Positions 22,604-34,825 of a DNA stretch of 64,000 nt are shown here, piece by piece (position 1 is the stretch's first letter; every line of letters begins with the position of its first letter). The notes under the pieces are model-generated. The model was not told the origin of the DNA, did no database searches, and worked only from the letters and a program-made list of their open reading frames with translations. The position numbers were made by a program, and so were the translations under genes. The stretch covers positions 6,669,982 to 6,733,981 of the forward strand of contig CM055109.1 of NCBI GenBank assembly GCA_029204225.1, written 5' to 3'. The DNA comes from Diphasiastrum complanatum (lineage: Eukaryota > Streptophyta > Lycopodiopsida > Lycopodiales > Lycopodiaceae).

Positions 22604-23224
22604 TGTGAATAATTTCAGATCAAATGTCCCTTTGATCTTTGGTTAGATAGACAAGCAAATCACCAATCTTGCCAATGTAGAAAACTCAGCATCTACACTA
22701 TGATTGAGATGCAAAATCTAATAGATCTCAATCAAACGTGAACCAAAAAAATTCCATACAATAACAGTAAGCTAATATATTGCACACATGTGGATCTGAA
22801 AATAGCAATCAATAAGCATTATACACACAAAAGTGCAAGATATCACAAGTATAGGCACCAATGGATAGTAGAACCCAAGAGAACCATGTATAAGCATGAA
22901 TGAGATAAGAGAGAGAGAATGTATTCTCTTCCCACAAGTTACATATTTTTATAGCAGGTCCAAACCTAACTTAAAACTTTGGTTTTCCCTTCATAATGAA
23001 AACCCTACTATATTTGTGACTAGATTCAGTGTATCTACTACTCAAATTGAATCCCTCAAAAACTCGTGTTCTATAGTTTCCCACACTTTCCAAAAGTGTT
23101 TATTCAAACTATTTTAGACTAATATAACTTTGAAAAGTCAAACTCTAAGTCTAATATGAAAACTGGCCTCAATTGCCAAATATACAAATATGACCAAAAT
23201 AACAAAACTAGTTGAAATCTCACA
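22604..23224 (-). repeat. 5' LTR of the integrase-bearing copia element
   Basis: 621 bp from TGTGAATAATTT to GAAATCTCACA. On the left it abuts CTTTCATACCA, a decayed form of the primer site GCTCTGATACCA. It shares long blocks with 1332-1974. Confidence 0.8.
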
Positions 23225-24330
23225 AAGAATGCATCCATCATGTCATCCATGTCACCTTCATGTTCATGTGTTTGAAGTGACATAACTTTGTATAATGTAT
23301 CTTTTTGCGAGACATCCTGGGGCAAGTTAACATGTACATGCGGGATCAATGGTGGTCCTTGTGTACTTGCACATCTAAATCTTGCATATTGCATAAAGTT
23401 CATGCGGTTAGAATCTTCAGTAGTCATATGTGAATGCACGTCATCATCCTACAAGTTTAAAAGTTCAATCATATACATATATTGCATGATGATCAAGATT
23501 TAGATCAAAAGTAGATTTTTTTTCATAAGCTAGCATTAACAAAAACCTCAAAACATATTGTGGTAATTGTCCATAAATGCGATCATGTCATATGGTAATG
23601 CATCGTTCTCATTGTATGTGTAAATGGGCATGCTATTATCTGGTTGAGTCAAGCCTTTGATGGTCCTGACTCCTCTGAAGAAGAAGAGTGTGAACTTGTC
23701 AATTGCGCATGTCCACAATGACAAACCTATAATGAAAGCAATAGATCAAGCACATATAAGAAAACAATATAAAAGTCATTACCATATTAAGTTGATGGCA
23801 TATCACTAAGATTTTTTTTAAACCACCTATTTATTACTCTAAAATCTTTCTCCTAGGTCCCTTACTCTAATCCCTTATTCTAGTACTTGAAATTTACCTG
23901 TTTGTAAAATGGTTGAAGTACTATGGCCTTGTTGCAACTCTCATAGATCTCCGATTGCCTTGAAGGTTGATGCACATAATCAGTGACTACGCACCGTATC
24001 CGCCCATCCATAGGGTCATTGCCGACCCACCCTCATGCATTAGAGTTACCAACATCAACATGTCTAGTCAAGCCTTCGGCGATAATTGGCACCCCATACC
24101 ACTAGCCATCGCCCTCGGCTCTTCATAGCATACATCTCTTGGCTTGGAGATACATCCTAGGTACTACACATCCTCTCCATCCACCAACTCCCATGTAGAC
24201 TGAGTGAATGGAAAAAGAGAAGCCCCACCACTATATAGGCATAACATAGTGGGTCTCATCAAGCACGGTTCCATCAGCAACATGTGACCACCTAGGATGG
24301 TGACGCTTGGCACTTAAACATATGTTGATA
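23225..24330 (-). pseudogene. Unidentified multi-exon gene relic
   Basis: Three exon-like stretches on the minus strand have plausible splice sites. The first, about 23900-24320, contains HHPRWSHVADGTVLDETHY, GVPIIAEGLTRHVDVGNSNA and DGRIRCVVTDYVHQPS and ends FYKQ|GTAAAT. The second, about 23558-23733, has acceptor CATTATAG and reads LSLWTCAIDKFTLFFFRGV. The third, about 23225-23452, has acceptor AACTTGTAG and contains NFMQYARFRCAST. Three in-frame stops lie in the first exon. The 3' side is cut by the LTR ending at 23224. I do not recognise the protein. It could be a host gene piece or a transposon accessory gene. Confidence 0.35.
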
Positions 24331-24589
24331 ACGCTAGTAGACTTGTGTCATGTCCCTTGCAGAGGCCGTCACAGAAGACTGTACTGTTATGGTACATAGC
24401 ATTACCACTTCCATAAAAACTTCCTTCTATGGGGCAAAATCAGAAAATCTCAGTCTCAAGTTGTCCTCCTTTTCCTTAGGTGTCATCATCATCTGATGTA
24501 GCTTTCCAACAAATCAGATGTTAAAAAATCAAACAAAAATTCAGCTGATGACGTCGGGTATCCATGATCATATCAGGCTCATGGGACAC

Positions 24590-25240
24590 AAAGGTAGTCA
24601 AATCCTCTAACAACACTAGATCATCTTCTGGAATTAGGTTGTCCTTTTTGTGAGACTTCTTGGAATCCTATTTTTCAAGATTATCTCTCAAAGTAGAGCT
24701 TCTTGCCAGGACTTCTTGCCAAATACGACCGAAAAATCCATTGGTCCAATGTCTTGCAGAGAAAGATACAGTTTGCATTGTAACTCAACAAAGCATAACT
24801 GATTAACCTCTCCAATCTGGATTAAAGCATCAGTGACACAATTCGACTCACCTTTGACAAGTACTTAATGTTGAATTCAAACTCTTGAATGAGTTCCAAC
24901 CAAATGGGCCTTACTAAGGTTCGATCCATCATTGATAATCTTAAGAGATTCGTAATCCGTGATTACCACAAATTTTGATCTATATAAATAATGTCTCTAG
25001 ATCTCTAATGCGTGGATGACAACAAAAGGTCCTTCTGATACTCTACTTTGAGCTGGGCCAAAAATCTTGCTTTCGAAAGCCACTAGTCTATCATTCGGGT
25101 AAAGGACTGCACCCACCACATAGTTACTGCATCTGTTTCCACCATGAAAGAATTGCTAGGGTCCACTATGTGTAAGATAGGGGCAGTAGACACTAGCATC
25201 TTCAAAGCCTCAAAGATTTGATTTAATTCATTGGCTCAAA
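24590..25240 (-). pseudogene. Gypsy-type RNase H region relic
   Basis: On the minus strand: DPSNSFMVETDAVT (near 25150), FESKIFGPAQSRVSEGPF (near 25060), VVIHALEIWRHYLYRSKFVV (near 25010), ITDYESLKIINDGSNLSKA (near 24945), then a spacer resembling the connection to integrase (SNCVTDALIQIGEVNQL near 24830). This is the usual order of the RNase H of Ty3/gypsy polyproteins. Stops and shifts are frequent, and no RT or integrase is left. Confidence 0.7.
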
Positions 25241-25249
25241 CAAAAAGTG

Positions 25250-26310
25250 GACTGGTGTGGAACCAAAAATAGCAAAATATGATCATTCTACACACAAGAT
25301 TGCAAGATATCATCAAGAGAGTGCACCAATGAGTAGTAGAACCCAAAGAGAACCATGTATAATGATGAAATGAGAGAGAGAAGAGAGAAGATGTGTCTCT
25401 CCATGAGTTACATCCTTTTATAACAGCTCCAAACCCCATTTGGCACTTGGCTTTCCCTCCAAAATGCTAACCCTACTATTTTTTGTTGAAGATTGAAGGC
25501 CTAGAGTCAACCTTCACCTTGAATCCAGGAGTGTCCTTGCTGCAAATCAGCACCTACTAAAGTTGGTGCAATCATCCATTATCATAGCAACAACCCCTTA
25601 TTTCAAGTACCACCAGGTATTAACACTTGTCATGAGGCCATTAACTTAGGCTCAGCCTCATGCAGACAATTAGAATAAATAAGAGCCCATGATTAGGCAT
25701 TCTGTGTGTGTTGTGCAAGAGGTTTCTTGTTAGCATATGTGAAAGGACTGTGTGACAGTCTCTTGGTGTGTAGAGAGTACGTTATGTGTTGGTATTGAGT
25801 GTGAGAGAGTATGCAACTAGCATAGTTTGTGTTGTGTCTATGTAGCAGGCTGTGTATAGTGGAGTGTGCCACTAAGTGGAGTGGAATTTGCCACTGTTGC
25901 AGCTTCTCATATTACTGTGTTGCTACTGTGTGCTAGGAGTACAGTTCTGATTCAGATTCATAGCTTTTGTGTGTGGGTTGCAGATCAGAGTAACATGTCA
26001 TCTATTATTTTCGTTTCAGAATAAATCGTCCTTCTTTTGGGGCATAGATGCTTCGAGTTTAGTAATTATATCCTGTAGGAATCGTGTATGTTTTGATCTT
26101 GTTGTAGCTGATTTCTAAGATGATTTCTACCTCCCTACCCAATTTGTATCATTTTTGGGACTAGATTCAATGTACCCAAAGTTCAAATTTGAATCTCTCT
26201 CAAACTTGACTACCAACTTTCCCACACTTTCAAAAAGTGTTTATTGAATGTATTTTAAACTGTATTTTGAATGTATCTTGATATGTCTCCACCATAAAAC
26301 TCCATGAACG
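25250..26310 (-). repeat. Element A-type LTR and interior scrap, interrupted
   Basis: 25255-25478 and 26157-26260 together match the LTR at 1332-1974 (for example the blocks around 1640-1760 and 1775-1875). The two parts are separated by a solo LTR. 26276-26308 matches interior sequence at 2303-2336, so most of the element was deleted before or after. Confidence 0.75.
25484..26151 (+). mobile_element. Solo LTR with TTTTT target duplication
   Basis: 668 bp starting TGTTGAAGATTG and ending TTTGTATCA. It is flanked by TTTTT at 25479-25483 and 26152-26156, and it splits the older LTR exactly (that LTR reads CTATTTTTGGGTCTAG uninterrupted at 1771). AATAAATAAGAGC near 25675 suggests plus-strand promoter orientation. 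No primer site follows. It probably arose by LTR-LTR recombination. Confidence 0.85.
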
Positions 26311-27137
26311 AGATATTCGAACTACCTGCGAATCCTGTCTTAAAGGCAAAATGTCTCGAACACCTTTCAATAAAGATGTTTATAAAGCAACCAAGGTACT
26401 AGAAATTGTGCATTCAGATATTTGTGGACCATTTGGAGTGTTGTCATTGGGTGATGCAAAATACTTCATAACGTTTATCGATGACTTCAACAGGTTTGTT
26501 GTAGTATACTATATTCATACAAAATTAGAAGCTTTCAAAAAATTTGTTGAGTGTATGAATTGGGCTGAGAAGCAGACAGGTAGCAAGTTGAAGCAAATTT
26601 GCACAGATCGTGGAGGTGAGTACATTTCCAACGAATTCAAAGCTTTCTGTACTGATCGAGGTATTATGCATACAAAAATAGCATCATACACACCTCAGCA
26701 CAATGAAATAGCTGAACGAAGAAATTGTACACTTATGGAAGCTGCAAGGTGTATGATGGCTCATGCAAAAGCACCAAAGGAGTTATGGGTGGAATCAGTA
26801 GCTACGTCAAACTATCTTCAAAATCGTATTCTGAAATCAAGAATGCCAGATAAAACTCCACATGAAGTATGGTGGAAGTCAAAGCCAAATTTGGCTCATG
26901 TTCAGACATTTGGATGTGTAGTTTATATGCACATACCAAACAAATCGAGGAAGAAACTTGATGAAAAAGTAGAACAAGATTTTCTAGTAGGATTCGAGTT
27001 GCATTCTTCATATTATCGAGTTTACATACCCGAAACTGAAAAAGTAAAAGTTGTACGAGATGTAAAATTCGATGAGTCAAAGTACTTAGTAGACAATGAC
27101 TTAGTCGACTATGAACTTTTTCAAGAGTTATTATGAG
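26310..27137 (+). pseudogene. Copia integrase
   Basis: Reads CESCLKGKMSRTPF (end of the zinc-binding domain), VHSDICGPF, FITFIDDFNRF (first Asp), ICTDRGGEY (second Asp) and TPQHNEIAERRNCTLMEAAR (catalytic Glu). PQHNEIAER departs from the usual PQQNGVAER. The frame is open for 261 codons from 26351 and stops at 27137, where intact copies would continue into the linker. It abuts the element A-type scrap at 26310. Confidence 0.9.
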
Positions 27138-27875
27138 TTACCATCTACATAAGTAAAGCAAGCAGATGATAAAGAAGAATTACCATCCAGACATAATAGT
27201 GATTCAGAGGGAATTCAATTTCGAGAACCTGAAATACTCGAAATACCATATCGAATTCAAGCAAAACAGGTCGAACCTGAAGATGCGTCTTTAAATTCAA
27301 GACCTATACAGACTGTGAGACGATTGTAAAGGCAGCGCAAACCACCAATAAGGTTTGGTCATGATGAATTTTGTGGCTTCACTAACGAACTCAGACATTC
27401 GAAGAAGCTATTAATGGACCAAATAAAAATCGTTGGATTCAAGCAATGGAGGACAAAATGTCATCCATGTATAAGAACAATGTATGGACACTTATACTTG
27501 TACCTGATGGAAGGAAATCAGTCAAATGCAAGTGGATCTACAAGATCAAAATAGGTCCTGATGGAAAAAACATCAGATACAAAGTGAGGCTGATGGCGAA
27601 AGGTTTTTCACAGAAATATGGGATTGACTACACTGATACATTCTCACCAGTAATCAAACACACATCAATTCGCTTGTTATTTGCTTATGCAGTGGCGCAT
27701 GATCTCAAAATCCATATAGTGGATGAGAAAACTGCTTTCTTGCAGGGGACTTGTTCATGGATCAACCGCTTGGCTTTGTAAGCCAGGAATATCCAGAATA
27801 TGGATGTCACATGAATAAAAGTATCTATGGTCTGAAATAGGCAGCAAGACAATGGTATAGAAAGAAGGACAAAGC
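27138..27875 (+). pseudogene. Copia linker and 5' part of RT
   Basis: A decayed linker (27138-27430) precedes RT: RWIQAMEDKMSSMYKNNVW, KCKWIYKIKIGPDGKN, MAKGFSQKYGIDYTDTFSPV, IHIVDEKTAFLQG, then after a frameshift near 27750 FMDQPLGFVSQEYPEYG and KSIYGLK followed by TAG near 27838. The YVDD catalytic box and RNase H are absent; similarity ends near 27875. In the family RT copies element RNA to DNA. This copy cannot. Confidence 0.85.
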
Positions 27876-30800
27876 TTCATTAGCCAATAGGAGAAAGAGG
27901 CAAGGGTCTTCTATAAAAAGGCACCTCTTGTACCTTATTTTCATGTTCAATAGGAGGAGGACATTCACAACAAACATGCTTGTTTCCTTCCCTCCTTCTC
28001 TCTCACGTTTTTTATGTTTGCTATTGGCTACTTCTTGCTTTTGCATGATTGTTGATAATTTCTAAAGATCATAGGATATAAGCACCTCCATCCATGTTTT
28101 TTATCTTACTCATGCTTGTGGTTAAAGTAGGGTGGTTAATTAGGTGTGTTTAGAGTAGGAAGAGGATAGTTTGCAAGCTAACTTCGCAAGGGAAGCATTA
28201 TTCCCTTGGGAACAAATCGATGTGTGACAAGTGACTTAGGTCGCTTCATGAAGTAGCACTAGGAAAAAGTGCAGCCATAGCCAGAAGTAGAGCACGGAAG
28301 GACGTGGAGTGTGAGGAGGAAGCAGAAGACAATACGGGGACAAACTAACACACAAAACCAAGTAAGACCATAAGGACCAAGATAATAAAAACCAGACAAT
28401 AACCATTAAATAAGCAAAGAAAGTGCTAAAAGATCTGAGGGCATAAGTGCACTCATGAAGAGGAACATAAAGAGGTAGGGGCTAATTTAAAATTATCATA
28501 ACTTTATCTTTTGGCTAAAAACAACAGAAAAAAGACAGTAACATGTGGTTGAGCCTCCATAAACATTAAGGAGCCTTATCTACAATATATAATAAAAGTT
28601 CTTCCATCAACAAACAAAAAGCAGCTTTCAGCATAACAACTCTTGTGCTTTATCCATGCATGTCATGAAAATAGACATGAAACAGTGTTTTATTAATCCC
28701 AGTACATCTCATAGTAAAGAAACAATTCAGAATAAATGATAAGTAAACAAAGTAATTTATAATGTGTGCATGTAATTTTTTTCTTTGAAGTCTTCAACTC
28801 TTATGATAAAATATCTCTACTTCATCAATGATATGTAGAGCAAAACAAACTTAGTTGTAATGTTGCAGCTCTTAAGACCAACTTGCTCAATCCCAAACTA
28901 GCTTGCTCATTCCAAGCTCTATCTCTCACACACGCATGCACTCACGCACACACTCACGCACACGCACTTGCGTGCACTGTAGTATGCTTTGTGTGTTGCT
29001 TAATAGTGTTCATAATACTATAGCGGGGTTTTGTATGACTATGAAGCCAGTCATTGGGTTTCTAGTTCTGATATTACTTTAGAAGTGGATAGATCCCAAA
29101 CAGTTATTTTTAATTTCAAAATTCAATAAGGTATTACTTGTTGATTTCACACGTGTGGACTGTCCACAACATGTACTTGTGATCTCCTAAGGTGTGTAGA
29201 TGCACCAAGATCAAGACTAGATTGAGATTCAAGATCTATCTTTGATTCTATGGCAAAAACACGCTACTACATGCATTTAATCACTTTTAACTCTCACTCA
29301 CACGTGTGGAAAGTGTTCCAAAAGTAATCTAAGTAAAAACAAGCTGCTCTCCTTGGTTAGAGAGAGAAAATCATCAATAGCTCTAGAGTAGAGAGAGAAA
29401 ACTAGAAATTCAATGACACTCAAAATCCACTCAATCTCAAAATCAATTAGATCCAAATGAGGAGTACAATGATAATAGTAGATCCACAAGCTACCACTAT
29501 GCTTATGATTGGACCACACTTTTTCCACCTCTTAATCCTATTGGACCATTGATCCATTCACCTCTAAATTCTATTGGACCATTTTCAAGCAAACCTCAAA
29601 TTCTATTGGACCACTCATGGTTCCACCTCTAGATCCTATTGGACCTCTTATGCTTCATCAAAAAAATCATTACACTTGTCTACACTCTAATTGGCACGAG
29701 TTTGGCCTCCTACTCTATTTTGGCTCAATAGTGGCATTACAAGTGGAAATGGATAATTTGCCATCTATGCCAAATTTGACCCTATCAACATCCTACACCT
29801 AAATGCTTGACTATGAAATTCTATGAGACCCCTATATCAAACATTTTTTATTTACTTTACAATTCTCCACACGTGGGAACATCCACCACACATGTGAGAT
29901 TCACTCACAAACTTCTATCATAAAAAATACCAAGCTAGATTTTTGCCAATTTCTCACATTATTATTGAGATTCATTCATATATTATGGCAAATATTATCT
30001 TTCAGAATTTTCCTTTCAAAGGATACTCTATTTTAATGATTTATATGACAACATTTTCATTACACTCCAATATAGAGTGGTTAGTTTGATCACATTAGTA
30101 AATTTCATACTTTCGTCAGTTATATTTAAGATGCACCCCATTCACAAAAAATCATTGGCATTCACACTCATTATTGTAATTCATTCATGTATGCAATTGC
30201 CATGATCTAATTATGAAAGAAGGACCATATTTTTCAATGGTCTTATCATGCTAATGTATGTGGTTTTTGATATATACATATAATATATATAGCTCTAATA
30301 ATATTTTTCAATCATTTTGATCAATAGCTTCTCGATGTTTTTCAATGGATTAGCAATATTCTAGTTATTATGCTTTTTAACTATAAATATGTTTGTTAAG
30401 CATGGAGAATATTCTGTAAAACAAAACAAAATCTAAGATGTCTTTTATTTTGACTATTTTTCTACCTCAAACAATAAATCAATAAGTTATTACAGAGTAA
30501 AACTGCAATTTTACTACAAAAGGTTTTGCACTAGTCATCTTTTTATACATTACACATTTAGGATAAATAAACCATTTAGCTTTTCATTATTTGATGTCAT
30601 CCATAGCCATTTCAAAAATACACATCCTAACTTTTACTCAATTTGTATATCTATCACTCAGTGAATTAAGACATGAGTAAAAATAGAGAATAACAATGAA
30701 AACTACCTCAGTCTTTTTGCTTCTGCCTTAAGTTTCAAGGAGTGATCCTATAGGTCATGGTCATGTCCTTAGGAGAATCGGTGTAATAGGTATTTTCTTA

Positions 30801-32600
30801 AATTGGAGTCACTCTGCATCTTTTTTTAGCAAGGCACACAATTCCTTATCAAACTGCCGATTCCATCTTTATCTTCTTCATTTCACCAATGAGTTGAGAT
30901 TGAAAGGGAGAGAGGTCACAGGGAGAAAGAGAGACGACCGTAGTAGAGAGATAAAGAGAGGGAGTAGAGATCGCAAGCAGGGAGATTGGACACAGTAGTG
31001 AGAGAGGGAAAATGAGAGAGAGAGAGAGAGAGAGCCGCAGCATCCTTTTCCTTCCTTAGACATTTTGAATCATGAACTTCTCGTCTTTAGAAACTGCAAC
31101 TAAACATCTTTTTGTCTTCATGACCATTAACCTTAGGACATTCCCTTGAACGTTAAGGCATAACCTTAAGAGTACCTGGCATCTTCTATTAAAAATGATA
31201 TAAAGTACATTTCATCATTACAATATGGCGAAAAATTGCCATTTTAATAAAGCTACTTAGCAACTATCGATATTATCATCCATCAAAGTCATGAGTGTTG
31301 CTGAAAATAGCTTATTGATATTTAACAAACTTACTAAAAAAAGTAAAGTATTAAAAATAGCTCTAATTCTTCGAATATAAGTGTCATTTGAAGACTGATT
31401 ATGACATTTGAACCTGCCAAAGAATTTTGTAGCTACTCTAAAACATAGCCACATTTGTATCTCAGTAAAAAGTGGCATAATAGTAGATTTTGTGCATATG
31501 TGATACATATAGCACATTTTCTTCTAGGAAATTAGCATCAATAATTATATTTGCTAAAATTTTGACTAGAAAAATGTACTACATGTTTTCCCCCACTTAA
31601 ATGTGAAGCATCTCCGCGAACAAAGGGAACAGTCTTTGACATTCGATTTTGTATCATAAAGTCATTGATTTAGCCTTACGATTCTTTCATCTTTTCAACA
31701 TCAAAAGCTTTCTTCATCAATTAATGGGCTCAGCACACAAAAAAGTGTGATGCTAACCATTATTATTCAGCAACATGAATCCAAAGGCCACTAGCCTCAT
31801 TGGATAATGAAGACGATGAGTTATCAATAGGAGACATGTCAACAGTAATACAAATAGAATAATCTCTCGGTTTATTGAGCGATTTCAATCTCTCAGATAC
31901 TGCTCAATCTGATAGGGCGATAGAACGTAAACAGACAAGGGAGAAGTAAATACTTGTGGAATGACTCTCCCCATTGTTATGGGCTGCTACGTGCAAGAAC
32001 AATCTGAAAGAATGTAAATGCTAAATTACAATCACAACTCAATCGCTCTGCCCAACAGGATCTTAAGAAAATCTATTCATACTCAAAAACGAATGGATGA
32101 GTACAGTTCACTGAAGAGATTAGAAATGGTGTGAGGTATTACTACAAATGAATGTTAATAAGAAGTTCAAATCAGAATATCAAAGTGATAAAGTAGTGTG
32201 ATAATGCAAGTTCCTCATGTGTCAAAGACAACCATCGTCCGATCAGAAACTAAGGAGTTGTAGACGTCCGTGTTCTGATTAGAGTGAGTAAACGAGCGTG
32301 ATCAGACAGAAATGAAGTGCATCACAATAAGCATCCATCTACGTTATACACAGATAGAAAAATGTGTTGTTGTTATATTACATTGAGCACAACAATAAAT
32401 TATAACTAGTATGGCAATGTAACTTGGAGGCTCAAATTCGTCTTATGGATGGAGCATCACGTAGAGTGTGTGATGAAGGTGTATTTATACACCAAATTTA
32501 TGTATCTAATTACAATAAATGTTTGTCATCTTACTAAGTGCTTTGTCACACTCAAGGAGTAGTTGAACTACTATGAAAGAATAACAGAATGACAATTGTA
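27876..32600. other. Gene-poor stretch with small repeats
   Basis: No coding region I can support. Contents: TATA-like TTCTATAAAAAGGCACC near 27912 in a segment resembling 56400-56590; a CA/CG-rich simple tract (28925-28975); several CCTATTGGACCA-type repeats (29530-29640); CACACGTG G-box motifs at 29146 and 29300 like those of the copia LTRs, so a decayed LTR is possible; a GA-rich tract (30901-31033). The rest is AT-rich and unassigned. Confidence 0.5.
29530..29645 (+). repeat. Short direct repeats, TCTATTGGACCA type
   Basis: CCTCTTAATCCTATTGGACC, CCTCTAAATTCTATTGGACC, CCTCAAATTCTATTGGACCA and CCTCTAGATCCTATTGGACC follow each other at intervals of 37 to 44 nt. A four-unit degenerate minisatellite. 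Confidence 0.75.
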
Positions 32601-32609
32601 CATGGTCAG

Positions 32610-32870
32610 GTGACTTAGGACATTTTGATTGATGAACGAAGTTGGACGCTTCAGTTGATGAACGAAGTTGGACACTTTGATTGATGAATAAAGTTGTTAA
32701 AAAGTCAAAGACTTTGGTGACTTCAGATGATGGAAGAAGTCGAGTGACTTGATTGTTGAAGAAGTCAAAGACTTTGAAGACTTCGATTGATGAAAGAAGT
32801 CAAGTGACTTGATTGTTGAAGAAGTCGAAGTCGAGTGATTGTTGAAGAAGTTGGACACTTCGATGAAGAA
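32610..32870 (+). repeat. Degenerate minisatellite GATTGATGAA..AAGT
   Basis: Units such as TTGATGAACGAAGTTGGACG and TTGATGAACGAAGTTGGACA, then GACTTCGATTGATGAAAGAA with GTCAAGTGACTTGATTGTTG and variants, repeat across about 250 bp. They run straight into the start of the gag-like frame at 32835, so the first residues of that frame come from the repeat. Confidence 0.75.
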
Positions 32871-33500
32871 AGTGCCAGTATACCCAGTTTTAATGGAAAT
32901 GAAGATGAAGATGCTGATCTACATATTCAAAGATTCATGAATGTGTGCAGACAAAATTATGAAGAAGAAAATGATGATATGTTTAGATTTTATCCAATAA
33001 CATTGGATAATGTTGCCCTTGAATGGTATTTTGTTTGCAATTGGACAAAACTTAAAACAAGCTTCTTGGATAGGTTTAGAATATGCAATTACTCTTCTAA
33101 TATTATCAAATTACTAAGTGAAATTAAATTAAAACAAAATGGACCTATCAAAAGCTTTGTTGATAGAATCAATTGTTTGGCTAAAAGATTAAGTGAAAGA
33201 CTGGGAGAAGAGTTGTTCTTATCTTGGTTTATATCAGGTTTGTCTAATGACATGGCATATAGTATTCTCTCAAAAGTTCCTAACACTTTTCAGGAAGCAA
33301 TCTCAAGGGCAGTTGCTTTAAAACATGTTGATAAGATGATGACAGAAATAGAAGAATCTGATAAGAAGAGTTGGATAGATAGATCCTTAGATGAATTTGA
33401 TGTAGGAATCTCTTCATACTATGCTAGAGTATCATCTATTCTAAATTTCTTATACGAAATGAATCATGTTATTCTGATGATCCTATTCAAACAAATCAGA
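32850..33500 (+). CDS. Gag-like protein of a pol-less LTR element
   Basis: An open frame of 236 codons (32835-33545) has the Retrotrans_gag layout: PSFNGNEDEDADLHIQRFMN, MFRFYPITLDNVALEWYF, LKTSFLDRF, IKSFVDRINCLAKRL and WFISGLSNDMAYSIL. This is a capsid-like domain of gypsy-type or related elements. No zinc knuckle, protease or RT follows. The frame shifts near 33500 into further AT-rich frames. Base composition is clearly more AT-rich than the RT relic to the right. The start at 32835 lies inside the minisatellite and may not be original. Confidence 0.7.
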
Positions 33501-33525
33501 TTTTTAAAGTTAAAAATAAAATATT

Positions 33526-34570
33526 ATGGTACAAGAAGAATGTAGTAAAAATGTTGAGTATGACTATAAGATTGATCAATCAAATGAAATTATTGTTGTC
33601 ATTGAAGAAAACAATTGTTGTGAAGATACTCAAGATGTGGTGCATTCCATTGATGTATACCTTGAACCAATGGAATCTTTATATGATAATAATGAAAAAA
33701 TGGAAAATATATATGATGCTACAATTGAAAAATATGCTATTGAGGAAGTAGAACAAGAAGGTCAATCAAATTTTGTTGATTCTACCTTTTTGCAAAGTCA
33801 ATGTCTTTTGAAGGAAGAAATGATTCCAAATGACATATGGATATCATAGCCTGAAAGTCAAATATTACCATTATTAGAGAATGATCAAGAAATTGATGAT
33901 AGTTTGGTTGGAGTAGGAGAATTCATAAAGGAAATCATTACTTCCAATATGAGTGACACTGATGAAAGGTTGCAAGTTCAAGAGATAAATTTTATTCTTC
34001 TCAAGAAAAAAAAATGATAACTCATCTTATTCAAAGAAAGATCAGAAAAATTTATCATCTAAGATGAATGAGTTACAAGTTTTTCATGAATGTGAGGAAA
34101 ATTTAATACTAAGAGAGTTAGAATTATCCAAGTTGGATTACTCACCTTTGAAGTTGATTAATAATGAACTATATGAAGAAACTAATGTGGGAAACCAGAA
34201 TGAAGGAGAAATGGAAGATTCTAACAAAACAAATTCAATATACAATAATGAGAATTGTACCAAGAATACGAATGAAAATGTTCTTCAAAAGTTTAGCCAT
34301 TGGAATAATGACAATGTTAATCCATGATATGGTACAAATACTAAAATATCTATCAATGATAAATTAGTGGTTACGCTTGTGGATCAAAATGTTATACATG
34401 ATAAATTGATCAATGACATATCTACTAAAAAGGAACTTAATGAAAATATTAATAATAAATATATGGTAAATGAATATTTGGATGTATTACCATATCAATA
34501 TAGTATTATGTTATCATTTGTTATAATACTCTATCAAAATTTTATGAACTCAAAAAATTATAAATGCATA
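33526..34570 (+). pseudogene. Acidic, Asn/Glu-rich frames after the gag-like gene
   Basis: Three open stretches (33526-33849, 34064-34327, 34367-34573) rich in Glu, Asp, Asn and Ile, separated by single stops (TAG at 33847, TGATAA near 34015). EIIVVIEENNCCEDTQDVV and similar parts have no known domain. They probably formed one long frame after Gag, as in large pol-less gag elements, but I cannot name a function. Confidence 0.4.
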
Positions 34571-34825
34571 TGAGCATTAAAACTTCTAATCGACGAAATA
34601 CTAAGTAAGCATGTTAAGAGGTGGATAAGTGATTATAACTACAAAAGAGCTAACGATATTCAAAATAAAGTCTATGAAAACAATGGCGAATATCAAAGAA
34701 AATCTGAAAAAATCAATTGTTTCAAATATTACAAAATAATTTATGATAAATGGTATAATATGATATTAAGTCATCATACATATGAGATGCTTCATAATAA
34801 TTACCATAAGAGGGAAACTCACAAC

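Larger units (their letters stand above)
19972..23224 (-). mobile_element. Copia element with integrase, candidate partner of A-D
   Basis: Minus strand: 5' LTR (22604-23224), degenerate primer site, leader (21992-22591), gag, protease, pre-integrase and integrase, ending at about 19972 before RT. LTR start and interior blocks (TGTCCC..GATCTTTGGTTA, CAATCTTGCCAATGTAGAAAA, CAGCATCTAC) match the LTR of pol-less element A, and Gag matches A, B and D. It is the only member here with integrase, so it represents the enzyme-bearing branch. It is itself broken by stops and frameshifts. Confidence 0.8.

Noticed and set aside
26310-27875. Continuation of the element A-type copy at 25250-26308
   Set aside because: Strand is opposite and the lineage differs; the join at about 26309 is a rearrangement or insertion boundary.
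30849-31063. Open frames with Ser/Leu runs near the GA-rich tract
   Set aside because: Low-complexity translation of an impure GA tract; no other evidence.
32850-33500. Gag of an integrated plant pararetrovirus
   Set aside because: The domain fits Retrotrans_gag generally, but there is no movement protein, coat zinc finger or RT nearby, so a virus origin is not supported.
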